From CAMDKS01 sp964402975 (GTDB lineage Bacteria; Bdellovibrionota_B; Oligoflexia; Oligoflexales; RGVZ01): a stretch of DNA of 64,000 nt. Under the pieces are notes generated by a model. It ran no database searches and was not told the DNA's origin. It saw nothing but the letters and a program-made list of their open reading frames with translations. Shown here piece by piece: positions 46,013 through 55,067 of the stretch. Each line of letters starts with the position of its first letter. The first letter of the stretch is position 1. A program made the position numbers and the translations under genes. Where the stretch lies: contig CAYOEM010000005.1 of the NCBI GenBank assembly GCA_964402975.1, forward strand, positions 88,269 through 152,268, given 5' to 3'.

Positions 46013-48205
46013 TTACGCGGCACTACCAGGAGCCTTCAAACCAAATACGACCATTGTTTTGTCGTCATCTACCACGTTTGTGGACTCTGCTAAGAGCCTT
46101 AGTAGCTGAGCTTTTATAATCTCGGAGTTAACCTCATCCAAAAGGTTAATTTGGATTTTCAACTTCTCAGCCAAACGCTTGAACTGCTTACTACTACCAA
46201 CAATACCGTCCGTCGCCGATACGACGAACGCCTGCCGACCTGATGATTTAAAATCTAGAACTTGATCCATATCAGACCAAACCTTTATGTCCCATCGCCC
46301 TTCATCTGTCTCGTACACAACCATGGGGAATGGAAAATTAGCTCGATGCGATACGACTCTTCCCGTGCTTACATCAAGCTCAACGCCTAAAAAGGTTGGA
46401 AGATCACCGTCACCCCAAGACTCCCTAAGGAAGCTTCTTAGTGTCTGCTCATAAACCAGAAAACGGCTACCAAGCTCTCCAGACCGGCGCATCGGGTCTC
46501 TGAAAATTGTGCGAGCAATCACCTGAAGCGTCGTCGCTTTGAGGGCGGCGTGAACTCCATGCCCTGTCATATCACCCAAAATGACAGCCAAGCGCTTGGT
46601 CTCTGGATCCCAATGCACAAAATAGGCGTCACCAGAGACGTAAAATGCGGCTTCAAAATGGCAAGACATATCGATTTCGGGCGGCAAATTCGGAATTTTC
46701 ATATAGGCATTCTGAACAACGCGCCCCAACTCGAGCTCCTTCTCGATCATATCATTTTTTGCCTTCGCACTCGAAAGGGAGCGAACGCGATTCTCGAGAG
46801 TGGATATATTAACAAATGCACTAGATGCTAAAAGATAATTGGAAACTGGGAGAATGATACTCCTAATTTGGAAGAACTCTTTATAGTTGCCAATTTCTGG
46901 CCAAACGTAATTAACGTAAGCCACCGCTTGGAGAACGCATGCTATCGCAGCTACCAAAAGAGCCCATATCCGCCAAGGCAGGCCCTTATTCCTAATTTTA
47001 AACGCTGTGAAAAGACCTAGTAAAAGCCCTATGGCTGCAACAATAAGACTGAACCAAACATTGATCTCATAGGAACGATCCTCGATTATTTTTATACCGA
47101 ACGAGTTAAGCCACATCCCTGTAGTTGAGAAAACTGTGAATGCCAAACTGGCCCACAACCAAGGAACAAGCCTACCAGAACCGATACGTGCAAGTTGCAT
47201 CAAAAAATAAAGCCTCATAACCTGTGACACAGAATCACAAGATTGCGATATTTCCGAGTAATACCAGAGGTTAAGCCAGCCAAAATTCAAAGATCGCGCG
47301 AAACCGTCCATACCGACAAAAAGCGCTAAACCCAAAACTTCCGGCGAGCTGTCGACAAACAAATAAAGCAATAGGAAAAATACGGCCATAACAATAAATG
47401 AAAGATTGGAAAGCCAGTTACCTTGCCTTGCACTCTGCATCACCAAGACACGGACCCAAGCTTTATACTCGCCCGGAGTCGTCAGTATAAGAGGCTCGTC
47501 ATGCGGCTCAAACAGGCCAGAATAATGCCAACTTTTCTTATACATGACCTCAACTTCAAGTTCAGCAGGCTCGTCCTCCAACACAACTGGAATACCAATG
47601 CGAGAATTCTTTAAGAAATAACCCATCATCTTCCCATTGACGTAAACCAGCGCATGATCGTACCAAGCTGTGGGCATACCGACGACAAGCCTTTTGTAGT
47701 CGGAATCATAGAATTTTTTCCATGCAGCTTTTTCGATCGTTGTCTGCACCAAAATATAATTAACTTCTGAATCTGCAATCCCAACATCTATATTCCGCCA
47801 AGCACCAGTCATTAACTCGTAGGAAAGCAGCTTTTTTTCCTTGGCGCGCAAATACGTGTAGCACTGATCATCAGATCCGCAACGCGCTTTAAGTTCGGTG
47901 GCGACACGCCACTCTTGGTCGTATGTATCAAATTGAGTAATATTTGACGCATTGGCAGCCAAGTATGCCTCGCCGTACTCACGCTGCCATCCGATAACGG
48001 CAAGAAAAGCAGCGATTAAAACCAAAAGAGTGCCGCATATGAGGACAGCTGATCGACTTCTCCGCGAGGAGATAATCTTCATATCCCGATCAAAATCAGA
48101 GAGATTCTGCTGATGAAATGCTGTTTTAAAACCATTCCAAAGCCGCACAAAAATCGCTTTTGCCGCGTGGCGCATCGATATTGGTTTTAATTTGTTTCGA
48201 TCCAC
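46013..48205 (-). CDS. Membrane sensor with SpoIIE-type PP2C phosphatase
   Basis: A 730-residue protein. After one helix (about 50-75), an extracytoplasmic segment of about 190 residues (with WYDHALVYVNGKMMGYFL) resembles the ligand-sensing part of 7TM-DISM proteins. Several helices (about 265-460) and a coiled coil follow. The C-terminal SpoIIE-like phosphatase domain has YVSGDAYFVHW and ILGDMTGHGVHAALKATT with metal-binding Asp. Such phosphatases normally act on anti-anti-sigma proteins of partner-switching systems; no such partner is beside it. It converges with mutS2 with 35 bases between stops. Confidence 0.85.
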   Translation of the reverse strand: MDRNKLKPISMRHAAKAIFVRLWNGFKTAFHQQNLSDFDRDMKIISSRRSRSAVLICGTLLVLIAAFLAVIGWQREYGEAYLAANASNITQFDTYDQEWRVATELKARCGSDDQCYTYLRAKEKKLLSYELMTGAWRNIDVGIADSEVNYILVQTTIEKAAWKKFYDSDYKRLVVGMPTAWYDHALVYVNGKMMGYFLKNSRIGIPVVLEDEPAELEVEVMYKKSWHYSGLFEPHDEPLILTTPGEYKAWVRVLVMQSARQGNWLSNLSFIVMAVFFLLLYLFVDSSPEVLGLALFVGMDGFARSLNFGWLNLWYYSEISQSCDSVSQVMRLYFLMQLARIGSGRLVPWLWASLAFTVFSTTGMWLNSFGIKIIEDRSYEINVWFSLIVAAIGLLLGLFTAFKIRNKGLPWRIWALLVAAIACVLQAVAYVNYVWPEIGNYKEFFQIRSIILPVSNYLLASSAFVNISTLENRVRSLSSAKAKNDMIEKELELGRVVQNAYMKIPNLPPEIDMSCHFEAAFYVSGDAYFVHWDPETKRLAVILGDMTGHGVHAALKATTLQVIARTIFRDPMRRSGELGSRFLVYEQTLRSFLRESWGDGDLPTFLGVELDVSTGRVVSHRANFPFPMVVYETDEGRWDIKVWSDMDQVLDFKSSGRQAFVVSATDGIVGSSKQFKRLAEKLKIQINLLDEVNSEIIKAQLLRLLAESTNVVDDDKTMVVFGLKAPGSAA

Positions 48206-48561
48206 TCGCGCCCCTTCGCTTTAAACACCCTCTCCCGCGTCTCACATTCGGCTTAATTGACCTTGATTATGAGACGCAAAATTTGGCGATAATCAAAAAA
48301 TCGCGCCTTTACGCGCAAGTATTCGACACTTTCTTCAAACGATTTACGAACGAATTTAATCGATACTGTCATAGCACCAAACATCATGTGACATCCTAAC
48401 TTTGACTGAATTCGGATATTTTTCCGTATATGGTTTTAATCAAAAGGACCCCATATGGAACTAAATTTGCATACCTGAGGTGGCTAGTGTTGGGGTGATG
48501 CTAAATACTGGATAGTTTTCACTCGATATATGAATTCTATAGAAAAAAACAGGAGATGCAG
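48206..48561. other. 356-base AT-rich intergenic stretch
   Basis: No gene supported. The right end holds a TATATG-like -10 candidate near 48527 and the ribosome site AGGAG at 48551-48555. A 79-codon plus-strand frame at 48160-48399 overlaps the phosphatase gene and is not called. Confidence 0.4.
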
Positions 48562-48822
48562 ATGGCGGTAGCAAAAGTTATTAAAAAAGAATCAGCAAAA
48601 ATCACAGGCACAACGGCAGGATGTGCCGATCACGATTATGATCTAATCCAGGATCTTGGCCATAGACTCGACGCCCTTTGGCACTATGACCAACACATTG
48701 CGAATGCAAAAGGTCACGCGGAAATACAAACCTACTGGACGACTGTTAAACGTCAGGATGAGGAAAACGTCAAAAAGCTAAAACAACTCATTGGACAGGA
48801 AATTAAAATAGGCTGCTTCTGA
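48562..48822 (+). CDS. Small conserved-looking protein with C-terminal CF
   Basis: An 86-residue acidic-basic protein starting MAVAKVIKKESAK. It has a helical core (YDLIQDLGHRLDALWHYDQH) with His residues and a second Trp/Lys-rich helix, ending IGCF. The ATG at 48562 is chosen because AGGAG lies six bases before it; the ATG at 48556 is too close. The helical pair with His and Asp could be a small ferritin-like or hemerythrin-like half, but that is speculation. It is monocistronic. Confidence 0.65.
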   Translation: MAVAKVIKKESAKITGTTAGCADHDYDLIQDLGHRLDALWHYDQHIANAKGHAEIQTYWTTVKRQDEENVKKLKQLIGQEIKIGCF

Positions 48823-49027
48823 GATATGCGGCGTTTCCAAGTAGTGATTAAGTTCAGTGCAGTGCCGCGGTAACAAGCGGCCTGCACACCGATAAATCCA
48901 AAAAGTCAAAAATTTCCTAATCATTTCAATCTATAGTATCCGATACTTACACTAGCTCATCAAGATCCTCCTGGACCACACCGATACACCTCTACGGCGA
49001 AAGTTGTTAGCTGCATCGGGTGAGACT

Positions 49028-49879
49028 ATGAGAGTGGTTTCTAAAATACACATCGTCTTTACTTTCGGTTTGATTCTATCGGGCTGTGGGGCCCGAACGA
49101 AATCTGCAAGTGACGTAGCAGGTATATTCAAAAATCAGGATGCTCTGTCCCTCGGAACGTCTTTCTCAACTCTTTGTGACAGCGTTCGCACTCGCACTGA
49201 AGCCCCTAACATGTCAAAAGCCTCGCTATCCGAAGCTGAATGTGCGGATGCGGGAAAAAATGCAGACAACTACAAAGCCGTCAAAAAGGCATTTAATTTT
49301 GAGGGTCTCACTAACGAGGTCAACAAAGTATCAGGGAAAGACGTACTGCACATACGAACGAGAGCCAAAGTTTGGCTAAACAGCAGCATCCTTGATCTAG
49401 CATTGAAGTTGACGAAGGCACTCCAGGCCAGAGAAAAAGGCGGTGTAGATATTTTCGCAAAGCCGCCGCAAGCCGGGGCGGGTGATGGGCTGGACAATCT
49501 TCTGAAAATAGCTATCAAAGAGCTTCAGAAAGTCGAGTTTAACCAAGCCGATCGTTCCTTTGGTGGCAAAGTGAATATTTCTGCCACAGGACTTGCTAAA
49601 TTGAATAACGACATTGAGGTTGCTGGACGACTTTTAGCAAACTCCGTTGCTGTTAACGTCAACTCTACATCAAGTGCTGATTTTAAGGATTCTCTTGTTA
49701 AAGATGTTAATGTGACTGGAATCATTACGCCATACGCAGGTGACGTATACGTTGATATTGTCTTTGAAATAAACATTCACTCAATCGGACTAAACAATTT
49801 CTTGTTTGATAAGATCAACTCAGCTCTTGGATCCTCTATGAAGACAATTTTAGACACATTGTTGAAGCTGGAAAAATAA
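49028..49879 (+). CDS. Lipoprotein of unknown function (operon gene 1)
   Basis: A 283-residue lipoprotein (lipobox ILSGC). The mature protein mixes helices (VWLNSSILDLALKLTKALQ, KIAIKELQKVEF) with a C-terminal strand-rich part (VNISATGLAKLNN, VNVTGIITPYAGDVYVDIVF) ending in an amphipathic helix. The later part has a loose look of lipid-handling proteins, but no family is recognised. It is the first of three adjacent envelope genes with gaps of 31 and 44 bases. GGTGAG is upstream of the ATG. Confidence 0.65.
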   Translation: MRVVSKIHIVFTFGLILSGCGARTKSASDVAGIFKNQDALSLGTSFSTLCDSVRTRTEAPNMSKASLSEAECADAGKNADNYKAVKKAFNFEGLTNEVNKVSGKDVLHIRTRAKVWLNSSILDLALKLTKALQAREKGGVDIFAKPPQAGAGDGLDNLLKIAIKELQKVEFNQADRSFGGKVNISATGLAKLNNDIEVAGRLLANSVAVNVNSTSSADFKDSLVKDVNVTGIITPYAGDVYVDIVFEINIHSIGLNNFLFDKINSALGSSMKTILDTLLKLEK

Positions 49880-49910
49880 CAATTCACTTTCGTTGACCGA
49901 TGAGGAACAA

Positions 49911-50873
49911 ATGCTCGGACACTCCAAAACAACTCAAATATTAGTTATGGCTCTAGCGGCATTTGTCTCAAGTTGCAAAGCTGATCTCGGTGATGGCGAT
50001 ACCTTTACGGGTGGATTTTCTCATCGAAAAGCTGCTGGAGGGTCCTCCCTTAACTCAAACCCAAAAGGTGGTAACAAAGTCATCGTGAAAGGTCGCTACC
50101 TAGTGAGAGTTTCAGCATTTCGCCCAGTCGCGGAAAGCGATCAAAGTCAGGTTCCAACACTTGAGGGACTTGAAGCGGCATCGAAGGGATCCATATGCGT
50201 AGGTCGAGTTTTCCTGAATATCAAGGAAGACTTCTCACTCGATTTTCCAGATAGCAAAATTAAATGCGTCATGATTGGCGAGCTAGACTTGGGCGAACTA
50301 CTTGGGGGAATGAATGATGATGCAGACCGAGAAAAGGCTGCAGAAGCGTCCGACAAGATGCTACGTCTGAAACAGTTAGGGCCGATGTCGTTTGACCCTC
50401 CTCGTCCGCTATTGGTTGGTCCGATTATTCAAGACCCTTCCGAGTATCAAGGTTTAACTGAGACCAAAACTTACAAAGTTAAGTTTAAGGACAAGGAAAA
50501 GGGGACTGTAACAGAGGATTCTGGAGATATCACCGTAAACGTCCTTGAGGCCGGCACGAGCTTGACACCAATATTTATGCCGAATAGTCCGTTTGAGAAT
50601 ATCGTTAAATTCGAAATGCGGACTAAGGGGTTTACAAAAGTTCCGAGAACAGCAGGCTTCTTATTTGATCGCGTTGAATTCACAATCAACAGTCGTCCGA
50701 TTTCCATACCCGTCATCAAGCTGGAGTCCAGGGCCTCAGACCTGATGGCCGCGGGAGGAAGTAAGAAGGCCGGGCCAGCTCCCGGACTGGCCAGCTCGCC
50801 GCTCGTCAAATTATTTGGTAAACTGGTTCCTGTCTACATTCGTTTGGATGCTATAGGTTTTGAAACTAATTAA
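49911..50873 (+). CDS. Lipoprotein of unknown function (operon gene 2)
   Basis: A 320-residue lipoprotein (lipobox FVSSC) with a Ser/Gly-rich linker after the Cys. The body appears strand-rich (GRYLVRVSAFRPVAES, VRIT-like repeats, FKDKEKGTVTEDSGDITVNV). Two Cys (SICVGR, IKCVMIG) could pair. GAGGAAC precedes the ATG at 49911; a TTG at 49893 is less likely. It sits between the first lipoprotein and the barrel gene, so a complex with them is likely. Confidence 0.65.
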   Translation: MLGHSKTTQILVMALAAFVSSCKADLGDGDTFTGGFSHRKAAGGSSLNSNPKGGNKVIVKGRYLVRVSAFRPVAESDQSQVPTLEGLEAASKGSICVGRVFLNIKEDFSLDFPDSKIKCVMIGELDLGELLGGMNDDADREKAAEASDKMLRLKQLGPMSFDPPRPLLVGPIIQDPSEYQGLTETKTYKVKFKDKEKGTVTEDSGDITVNVLEAGTSLTPIFMPNSPFENIVKFEMRTKGFTKVPRTAGFLFDRVEFTINSRPISIPVIKLESRASDLMAAGGSKKAGPAPGLASSPLVKLFGKLVPVYIRLDAIGFETN

Positions 50874-50917
50874 CATGCCGTTGGCAGATGACGGCATGGT
50901 TTTGTAAAACAGGAATC

Positions 50918-52264
50918 ATGACGTTGCGTCTCAAAAAGCCGACTGGATTTTCATTAGGGGCATGGCAATTCGCCCCTATTCTCGTTTATGCCGCTATGCA
51001 ACCCATTTGCGCCCGTGCCGACTCAAAGGCGGCGTCAGTATCACCTTTAAGCATCAACCCCGCAAGCAGCGCATTCCTCGAAAAGCATAGCTCTAGCTTG
51101 TCGATCACCCCCATATCATCCAACGATGTCAAACTTCGTTATGTCGGCTCTGAAGGTATCAGTAAAAAGTCGGAAAGTCCCCTCGCATTCTCTGATATTC
51201 AACCCGGTTTTGCCCTGAAACCGTTGCGGCGCGTATCATTTGGTATCGGCGAATTACTGCCACCGGTGAGCGTCAAGCGCGATATTGATGACGTTCCTAT
51301 CGTGGTGTTAAACGATGTTAATTTGGTTGATCTAAAAATCAACGCTAGCGTCAAGTATGGCCTTTCCCTTTTCGGCGGCTATCTCCTCAACGACCGCCTC
51401 GCGATCGGAGGAGGCTTTGCCAGTCGACAGATTGTTGTTAAAGCTGTTGCCAACACCAACAACGGGGAGAAGCTGTTTAGCGGACAATTTCGGCTAACAA
51501 CAACGACGCTGAATGTTGGCGCAAATTTTTTAGCACAGAAAAACAAACTTCGTCTCGGCGTTGCCACATCAGTATTCTCGTCTAACGGCATTACGGCAAG
51601 CATCGAGACACCACTAGCCAGCGGTCCGGGTGCGCAGTCCCTAAACAATAATAGCTCTGAGGCTAAATTGGTATTTGGTGATTTTATCTTTGGAGCAGAA
51701 CTAGAGGCCAATCCGCTTGCGACGTTATGTGCGGATGTGGTTTGGAAGAGAGCTGATAAGAGTCAGAAGGAATTTAGCATAGTGGATCTTCAAGAGAAGC
51801 CAAAAGACGTCTATGACACGGTAAGTGTTTTTGCTAATGCACGTTACAAAGCACAAGAAAAACAATATGCAATCGCAGGATTCTCGTATGAACCCGCCCC
51901 GATCGGAGGCGGCAGCAAGGGCGCCTCTGGCAAATCGGGATTTGGCATGAAAGAGACGGCCCTCCTATATTCTGGTATGGGCGATCTACTTCCTGCTTGG
52001 AGTGTTAGTTTGGGGCTTCAATACGGGGACGGTCTACCAACTATTAGTGATGCGGAGCCGGCCAGGCCAAAAAACAAGCGCTCGAAAACCGATCAAGTGG
52101 CTGCTCGTCGAAATGAGCGTCAAGATATTTGGGATCGATTAACTTTTAGTGTTTCGCTACGCTATCGCCGCGCATCGCTTGGAATTGATGAGACAGGGGA
52201 ACTACCGGCTGCTTACTCACAGACAAGGCTACAATTTCCAGTATCAGTACAATCAACTTTTTAA
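50918..52264 (+). CDS. Outer-membrane barrel-like protein (operon gene 3)
   Basis: A 448-residue protein with a signal peptide (cleavage near ARA-DS). INPASSAFLEKHSSSLSI near the mature start is like the N-x-A/G-x-A pattern of FadL/OmpP1 proteins. VKYGLSLFGGYLLNDRLAIGG and VNVGANFLAQKNKLRLGVAT look like barrel hairpins, and the protein ends QFPVSVQSTF with a terminal Phe. The ATG at 50918 is preferred over the upstream in-frame ATG at 50888. It completes the three-gene envelope cluster and converges with a minus-strand gene six bases away. Confidence 0.68.
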   Translation: MTLRLKKPTGFSLGAWQFAPILVYAAMQPICARADSKAASVSPLSINPASSAFLEKHSSSLSITPISSNDVKLRYVGSEGISKKSESPLAFSDIQPGFALKPLRRVSFGIGELLPPVSVKRDIDDVPIVVLNDVNLVDLKINASVKYGLSLFGGYLLNDRLAIGGGFASRQIVVKAVANTNNGEKLFSGQFRLTTTTLNVGANFLAQKNKLRLGVATSVFSSNGITASIETPLASGPGAQSLNNNSSEAKLVFGDFIFGAELEANPLATLCADVVWKRADKSQKEFSIVDLQEKPKDVYDTVSVFANARYKAQEKQYAIAGFSYEPAPIGGGSKGASGKSGFGMKETALLYSGMGDLLPAWSVSLGLQYGDGLPTISDAEPARPKNKRSKTDQVAARRNERQDIWDRLTFSVSLRYRRASLGIDETGELPAAYSQTRLQFPVSVQSTF

Positions 52265-52270
52265 ATCAAA

Positions 52271-52744
52271 TTAATTTAATGCTAATGGATAATACAGAGA
52301 AAATGCCAGCTCAGTTTGAGCTTTTGCATCCTCCGTGTATCGTCTTATTGACAAGACTACTGGGCCCGCACCAAAGCCGTAGGTCACCTGTCCTACGAGC
52401 TCATCGCCGTTCGTCGTTCGAATACCCAAACCGGCGAAACCGTCAAAAAACAAAAATGAATAACTTTTTACGGCGTCGGCGTAGGTAATTCCCTTTTGCC
52501 TGAATGTATGACCGACGAATTGTCCGTAGTTACTACAAAAACCTTGATTACAATCCTTGTATAAAACCCCCAAAGAAGCGCCTCGCCCACCCCGGGCTCC
52601 AGCAGCGGCCGATAGTCCACCCAAGAAATAATACTTAACCTCGGACTCCGCAAAAAGGTAACTGCCCTGAAGATAGATCAAAACCGAAAGACATAATTTT
52701 GCCGCCAAAGGCGTCGTCCTGATTCGTATACGCACACCTGTCAT
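52271..52744 (-). CDS. Exported protein, possibly small barrel
   Basis: A 157-residue protein with a signal peptide (cleavage near LFA-ES). Gly- and Tyr-rich strands (YYFLGGLSAAAGARGGRGAS, VGQVTYGFGAGPVVLSIR) end in ELAFSLYYPLALN. The start at 52744 has GGAG six bases before it. No family was recognised. It is a single gene between two convergent or divergent units. Confidence 0.58.
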   Translation of the reverse strand: MTGVRIRIRTTPLAAKLCLSVLIYLQGSYLFAESEVKYYFLGGLSAAAGARGGRGASLGVLYKDCNQGFCSNYGQFVGHTFRQKGITYADAVKSYSFLFFDGFAGLGIRTTNGDELVGQVTYGFGAGPVVLSIRRYTEDAKAQTELAFSLYYPLALN

Positions 52745-52962
52745 ATTTGACTCCAAGCTAGTCATGCCCAGTTCGGCACCGCCATAAAAAACTGTAAGTA
52801 CTTGGCGGGATAATTCCTCCGTTTAAACCAATTTTATGCCTTATAAATTGTTGAAATTATTGACTTTTAAATGACTAAATCAAACATTGAGCTGTCATCT
52901 CAAGATCCATTGCCAAAATACCGATAGTCTATAGTTATTGCGATTTAATGGAGAACTTGTTG

Positions 52963-54654
52963 ATGCGAAGGGCATTATCAAATTTGTCGATTTGCACCTT
53001 GGTGTTACTCCCCACTGGTTGCCGTAACGCGAGCCAGACATCGACCACTAAAACCCTCGACAATGTCGGCTCTAGCTCCATTATTTTTGAATCCTGCAGC
53101 GGCAAAGGTCCAGTCCATAAACGTGCGGCGTTAGAGCATGAACCTCACCTGAAAGCCGCTTTAGCGTCTGTACCTATAACCGTTCAAAATGGTTTTTTCG
53201 ACGATCTCGGCGGAAGAATAAGAATTACAACAGATGCATCTGAGTGCAGCCAAACTACGAATAGAAGCGATGATATTCTTAGTTGTTGGAAGCGACTTCC
53301 GGATCAGCGGCAGTCAGTGGAAATAGTGTTAAAGAGATCGGACAGGACCAAGGAACAGTACGCGCTCGTACGAGCATTTGGATTTGTGTATGGCGACATC
53401 CTTTTAAACAGAGTCTTCCCAAAAGATATTAATTCACCAGTAAAAATTGCTGAAGGTCCCCAAGGTGGTCTTAGGGACTATAAGTCACATATGGCTTCGG
53501 TATTTATTGGGGAGCTCAAGCGATCCTTACCTGAAAAAAACATTGCTGAACTTCAATCCATACTCGGTAGCCTCGGTTTACCTAGCGCCGTGGTTACAGA
53601 AGACGACTTCCAAAAGCGTTGGCACATGTTCTCCTCCCTCCCTGAAAGCGTTCAAAACGGGTTTGCATCTCGGGTTTTTGCCGAAGCGTTTCACAGTCAA
53701 TTTTGCTCAACAAAGACAGCCGAAAAAGCCTGCGCTAAATTCCCCGGGACCATGGATTCATTTAAACCATATGCCCAAGACCTAACATCGGAAACGAAGG
53801 AAGGCTTTTACCGTTGTTCTGAAGCCAATAAAAACGCAGCGTCCGCATCACGAGTGGAATGGAATCAACTGAATCGTGCCTCTATCATGGAACGAAAATC
53901 AAAAGGTTTGGACACCGGCGCATACGTAAACTCGCGAATCGCAGAAAGAGTTAGGGCGAAAACTGGTCCTCAAAACCGAGAGCAAGGCGACAGCGATTTT
54001 AGTCTAGGCGGAGACATGCTACAGCAACTTCTTGGTCTGATTACCGGAGGCCTTTCAGGCGGCGGAGGAGGAGGAGGAGGTCTTTTGAGCCAATTATTAG
54101 GTGGCCTGGGCGGCGGAGGCGGCGGAGGCGGCCTTGGCGACATCCTGGGTAGCCTAGGATTAGGCGACTTATTCGGTGGCGGTATGAACAATAATAGCGG
54201 CGCCAACAATAATCTGCCGCTACAACCAGATGCAAGTGCTCCTCCACAAAATTCAGCCGGTCCTGGTTCCAATCAATTGTCTGGAGTTGGTACTGCACCA
54301 CTTCCAGACTCGTCAGGGGGCGGTATAGCAAGCGCGGAGGAGCAAGCAGGCATAGATGCGACGAATCGATATCGCCAAAGCCAGGGAAAGTCTGCGTTAC
54401 AGGTCGATCCCCAAATGGTTCAAGATTGCCGGAAACAGGCCCAGATGCAGGCTCAAAAAGGCGGCCTCACTCACTGGCTTTATCCCGCCGGAGTTGCTCG
54501 GGCCGAAAATATCGCCTACGGTTCAAAATCAGGTGAATACACGGTGATGCAGCAGTGGGTAAAATCCCCCGGCCACCACGCGAATATCATGTCCAATCAT
54601 CGTTTTATTGGTATTGGCAACGTTGGCAACCAGTGGTGTCAGCGTTTCCGTTAA
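52963..54654 (+). CDS. CAP/SCP-domain lipoprotein with poly-Gly linker
   Basis: A 563-residue lipoprotein (lipobox PTGC). The N-terminal 340 residues show no family I recognise. A linker near residues 365-410 is almost pure Gly with short Leu-rich blocks (LLSQLLGGLGGG, LGDILGSLGLG). The C-terminal 110 residues are a CAP/SCP domain: IDATNRYRQSQGKSAL, then VARAENIAYG and VKSPGHHANIMSNHRFIGIG with the His and Glu of the usual site. Start at 52963 fits GGAG and the lipobox. Secreted CAP proteins bind lipids or act as proteases. Confidence 0.85.
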   Translation: MRRALSNLSICTLVLLPTGCRNASQTSTTKTLDNVGSSSIIFESCSGKGPVHKRAALEHEPHLKAALASVPITVQNGFFDDLGGRIRITTDASECSQTTNRSDDILSCWKRLPDQRQSVEIVLKRSDRTKEQYALVRAFGFVYGDILLNRVFPKDINSPVKIAEGPQGGLRDYKSHMASVFIGELKRSLPEKNIAELQSILGSLGLPSAVVTEDDFQKRWHMFSSLPESVQNGFASRVFAEAFHSQFCSTKTAEKACAKFPGTMDSFKPYAQDLTSETKEGFYRCSEANKNAASASRVEWNQLNRASIMERKSKGLDTGAYVNSRIAERVRAKTGPQNREQGDSDFSLGGDMLQQLLGLITGGLSGGGGGGGGLLSQLLGGLGGGGGGGGLGDILGSLGLGDLFGGGMNNNSGANNNLPLQPDASAPPQNSAGPGSNQLSGVGTAPLPDSSGGGIASAEEQAGIDATNRYRQSQGKSALQVDPQMVQDCRKQAQMQAQKGGLTHWLYPAGVARAENIAYGSKSGEYTVMQQWVKSPGHHANIMSNHRFIGIGNVGNQWCQRFR

Positions 54655-54655
54655 T

Positions 54656-54904
54656 CTACTCGCAAACGATGTCGATATTTGCGCAATATATATTGTCATC
54701 CCAGCGACCAACCATAACTTCATCTCTGAAACACCGATCTCCTACCGTGAACCTGGCCGATCCAACTTTTGCAGAGCACTTAATCGATGTGTTAGCTAGC
54801 CCAGCTTTCGGCGCTTGCTCCACAGCAAAACCAGGCTGAAGAAATGAAAATGCAAGACCAGCGCCCATGACCATCCAACATAAATTTTCCCAGTAAGTCT
54901 TCAT
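54656..54904 (-). CDS. Small exported Cys-containing protein
   Basis: An 82-residue protein. The signal peptide is MKTYWENLCWMVMGAGLAFS and the mature part is about 53 residues with four Cys (TSIKCSAKVG, DRCFRDEV, IYCANIDIVCE), enough for two disulfides. The GGAGG just before the ATG is a strong ribosome site, supporting a real gene. It converges tail to tail with the CAP lipoprotein with only one base between stops. Function unknown. Confidence 0.72.
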   Translation of the reverse strand: MKTYWENLCWMVMGAGLAFSFLQPGFAVEQAPKAGLANTSIKCSAKVGSARFTVGDRCFRDEVMVGRWDDNIYCANIDIVCE

Positions 54905-55067
54905 AGCTTATCCTCCGATAACTTGATGTATTTAGGTCGACTTTTTGATCGTTGCCAAAATTTGGCGCGTCGTCAAGTATTTGGCGGATTAGCTCCTAAA
55001 CTACCTCAGCGATATACTTATAAGACGGCTTAGACCAATTCTTCATTGATTCAGGGGAGCTACCGCT

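Noticed and set aside
54055..54180. GGA/GGC-rich DNA as a possible CRISPR or satellite array
   Set aside because: It is the poly-Gly linker of the CAP lipoprotein, in frame, with irregular units and no spacers.
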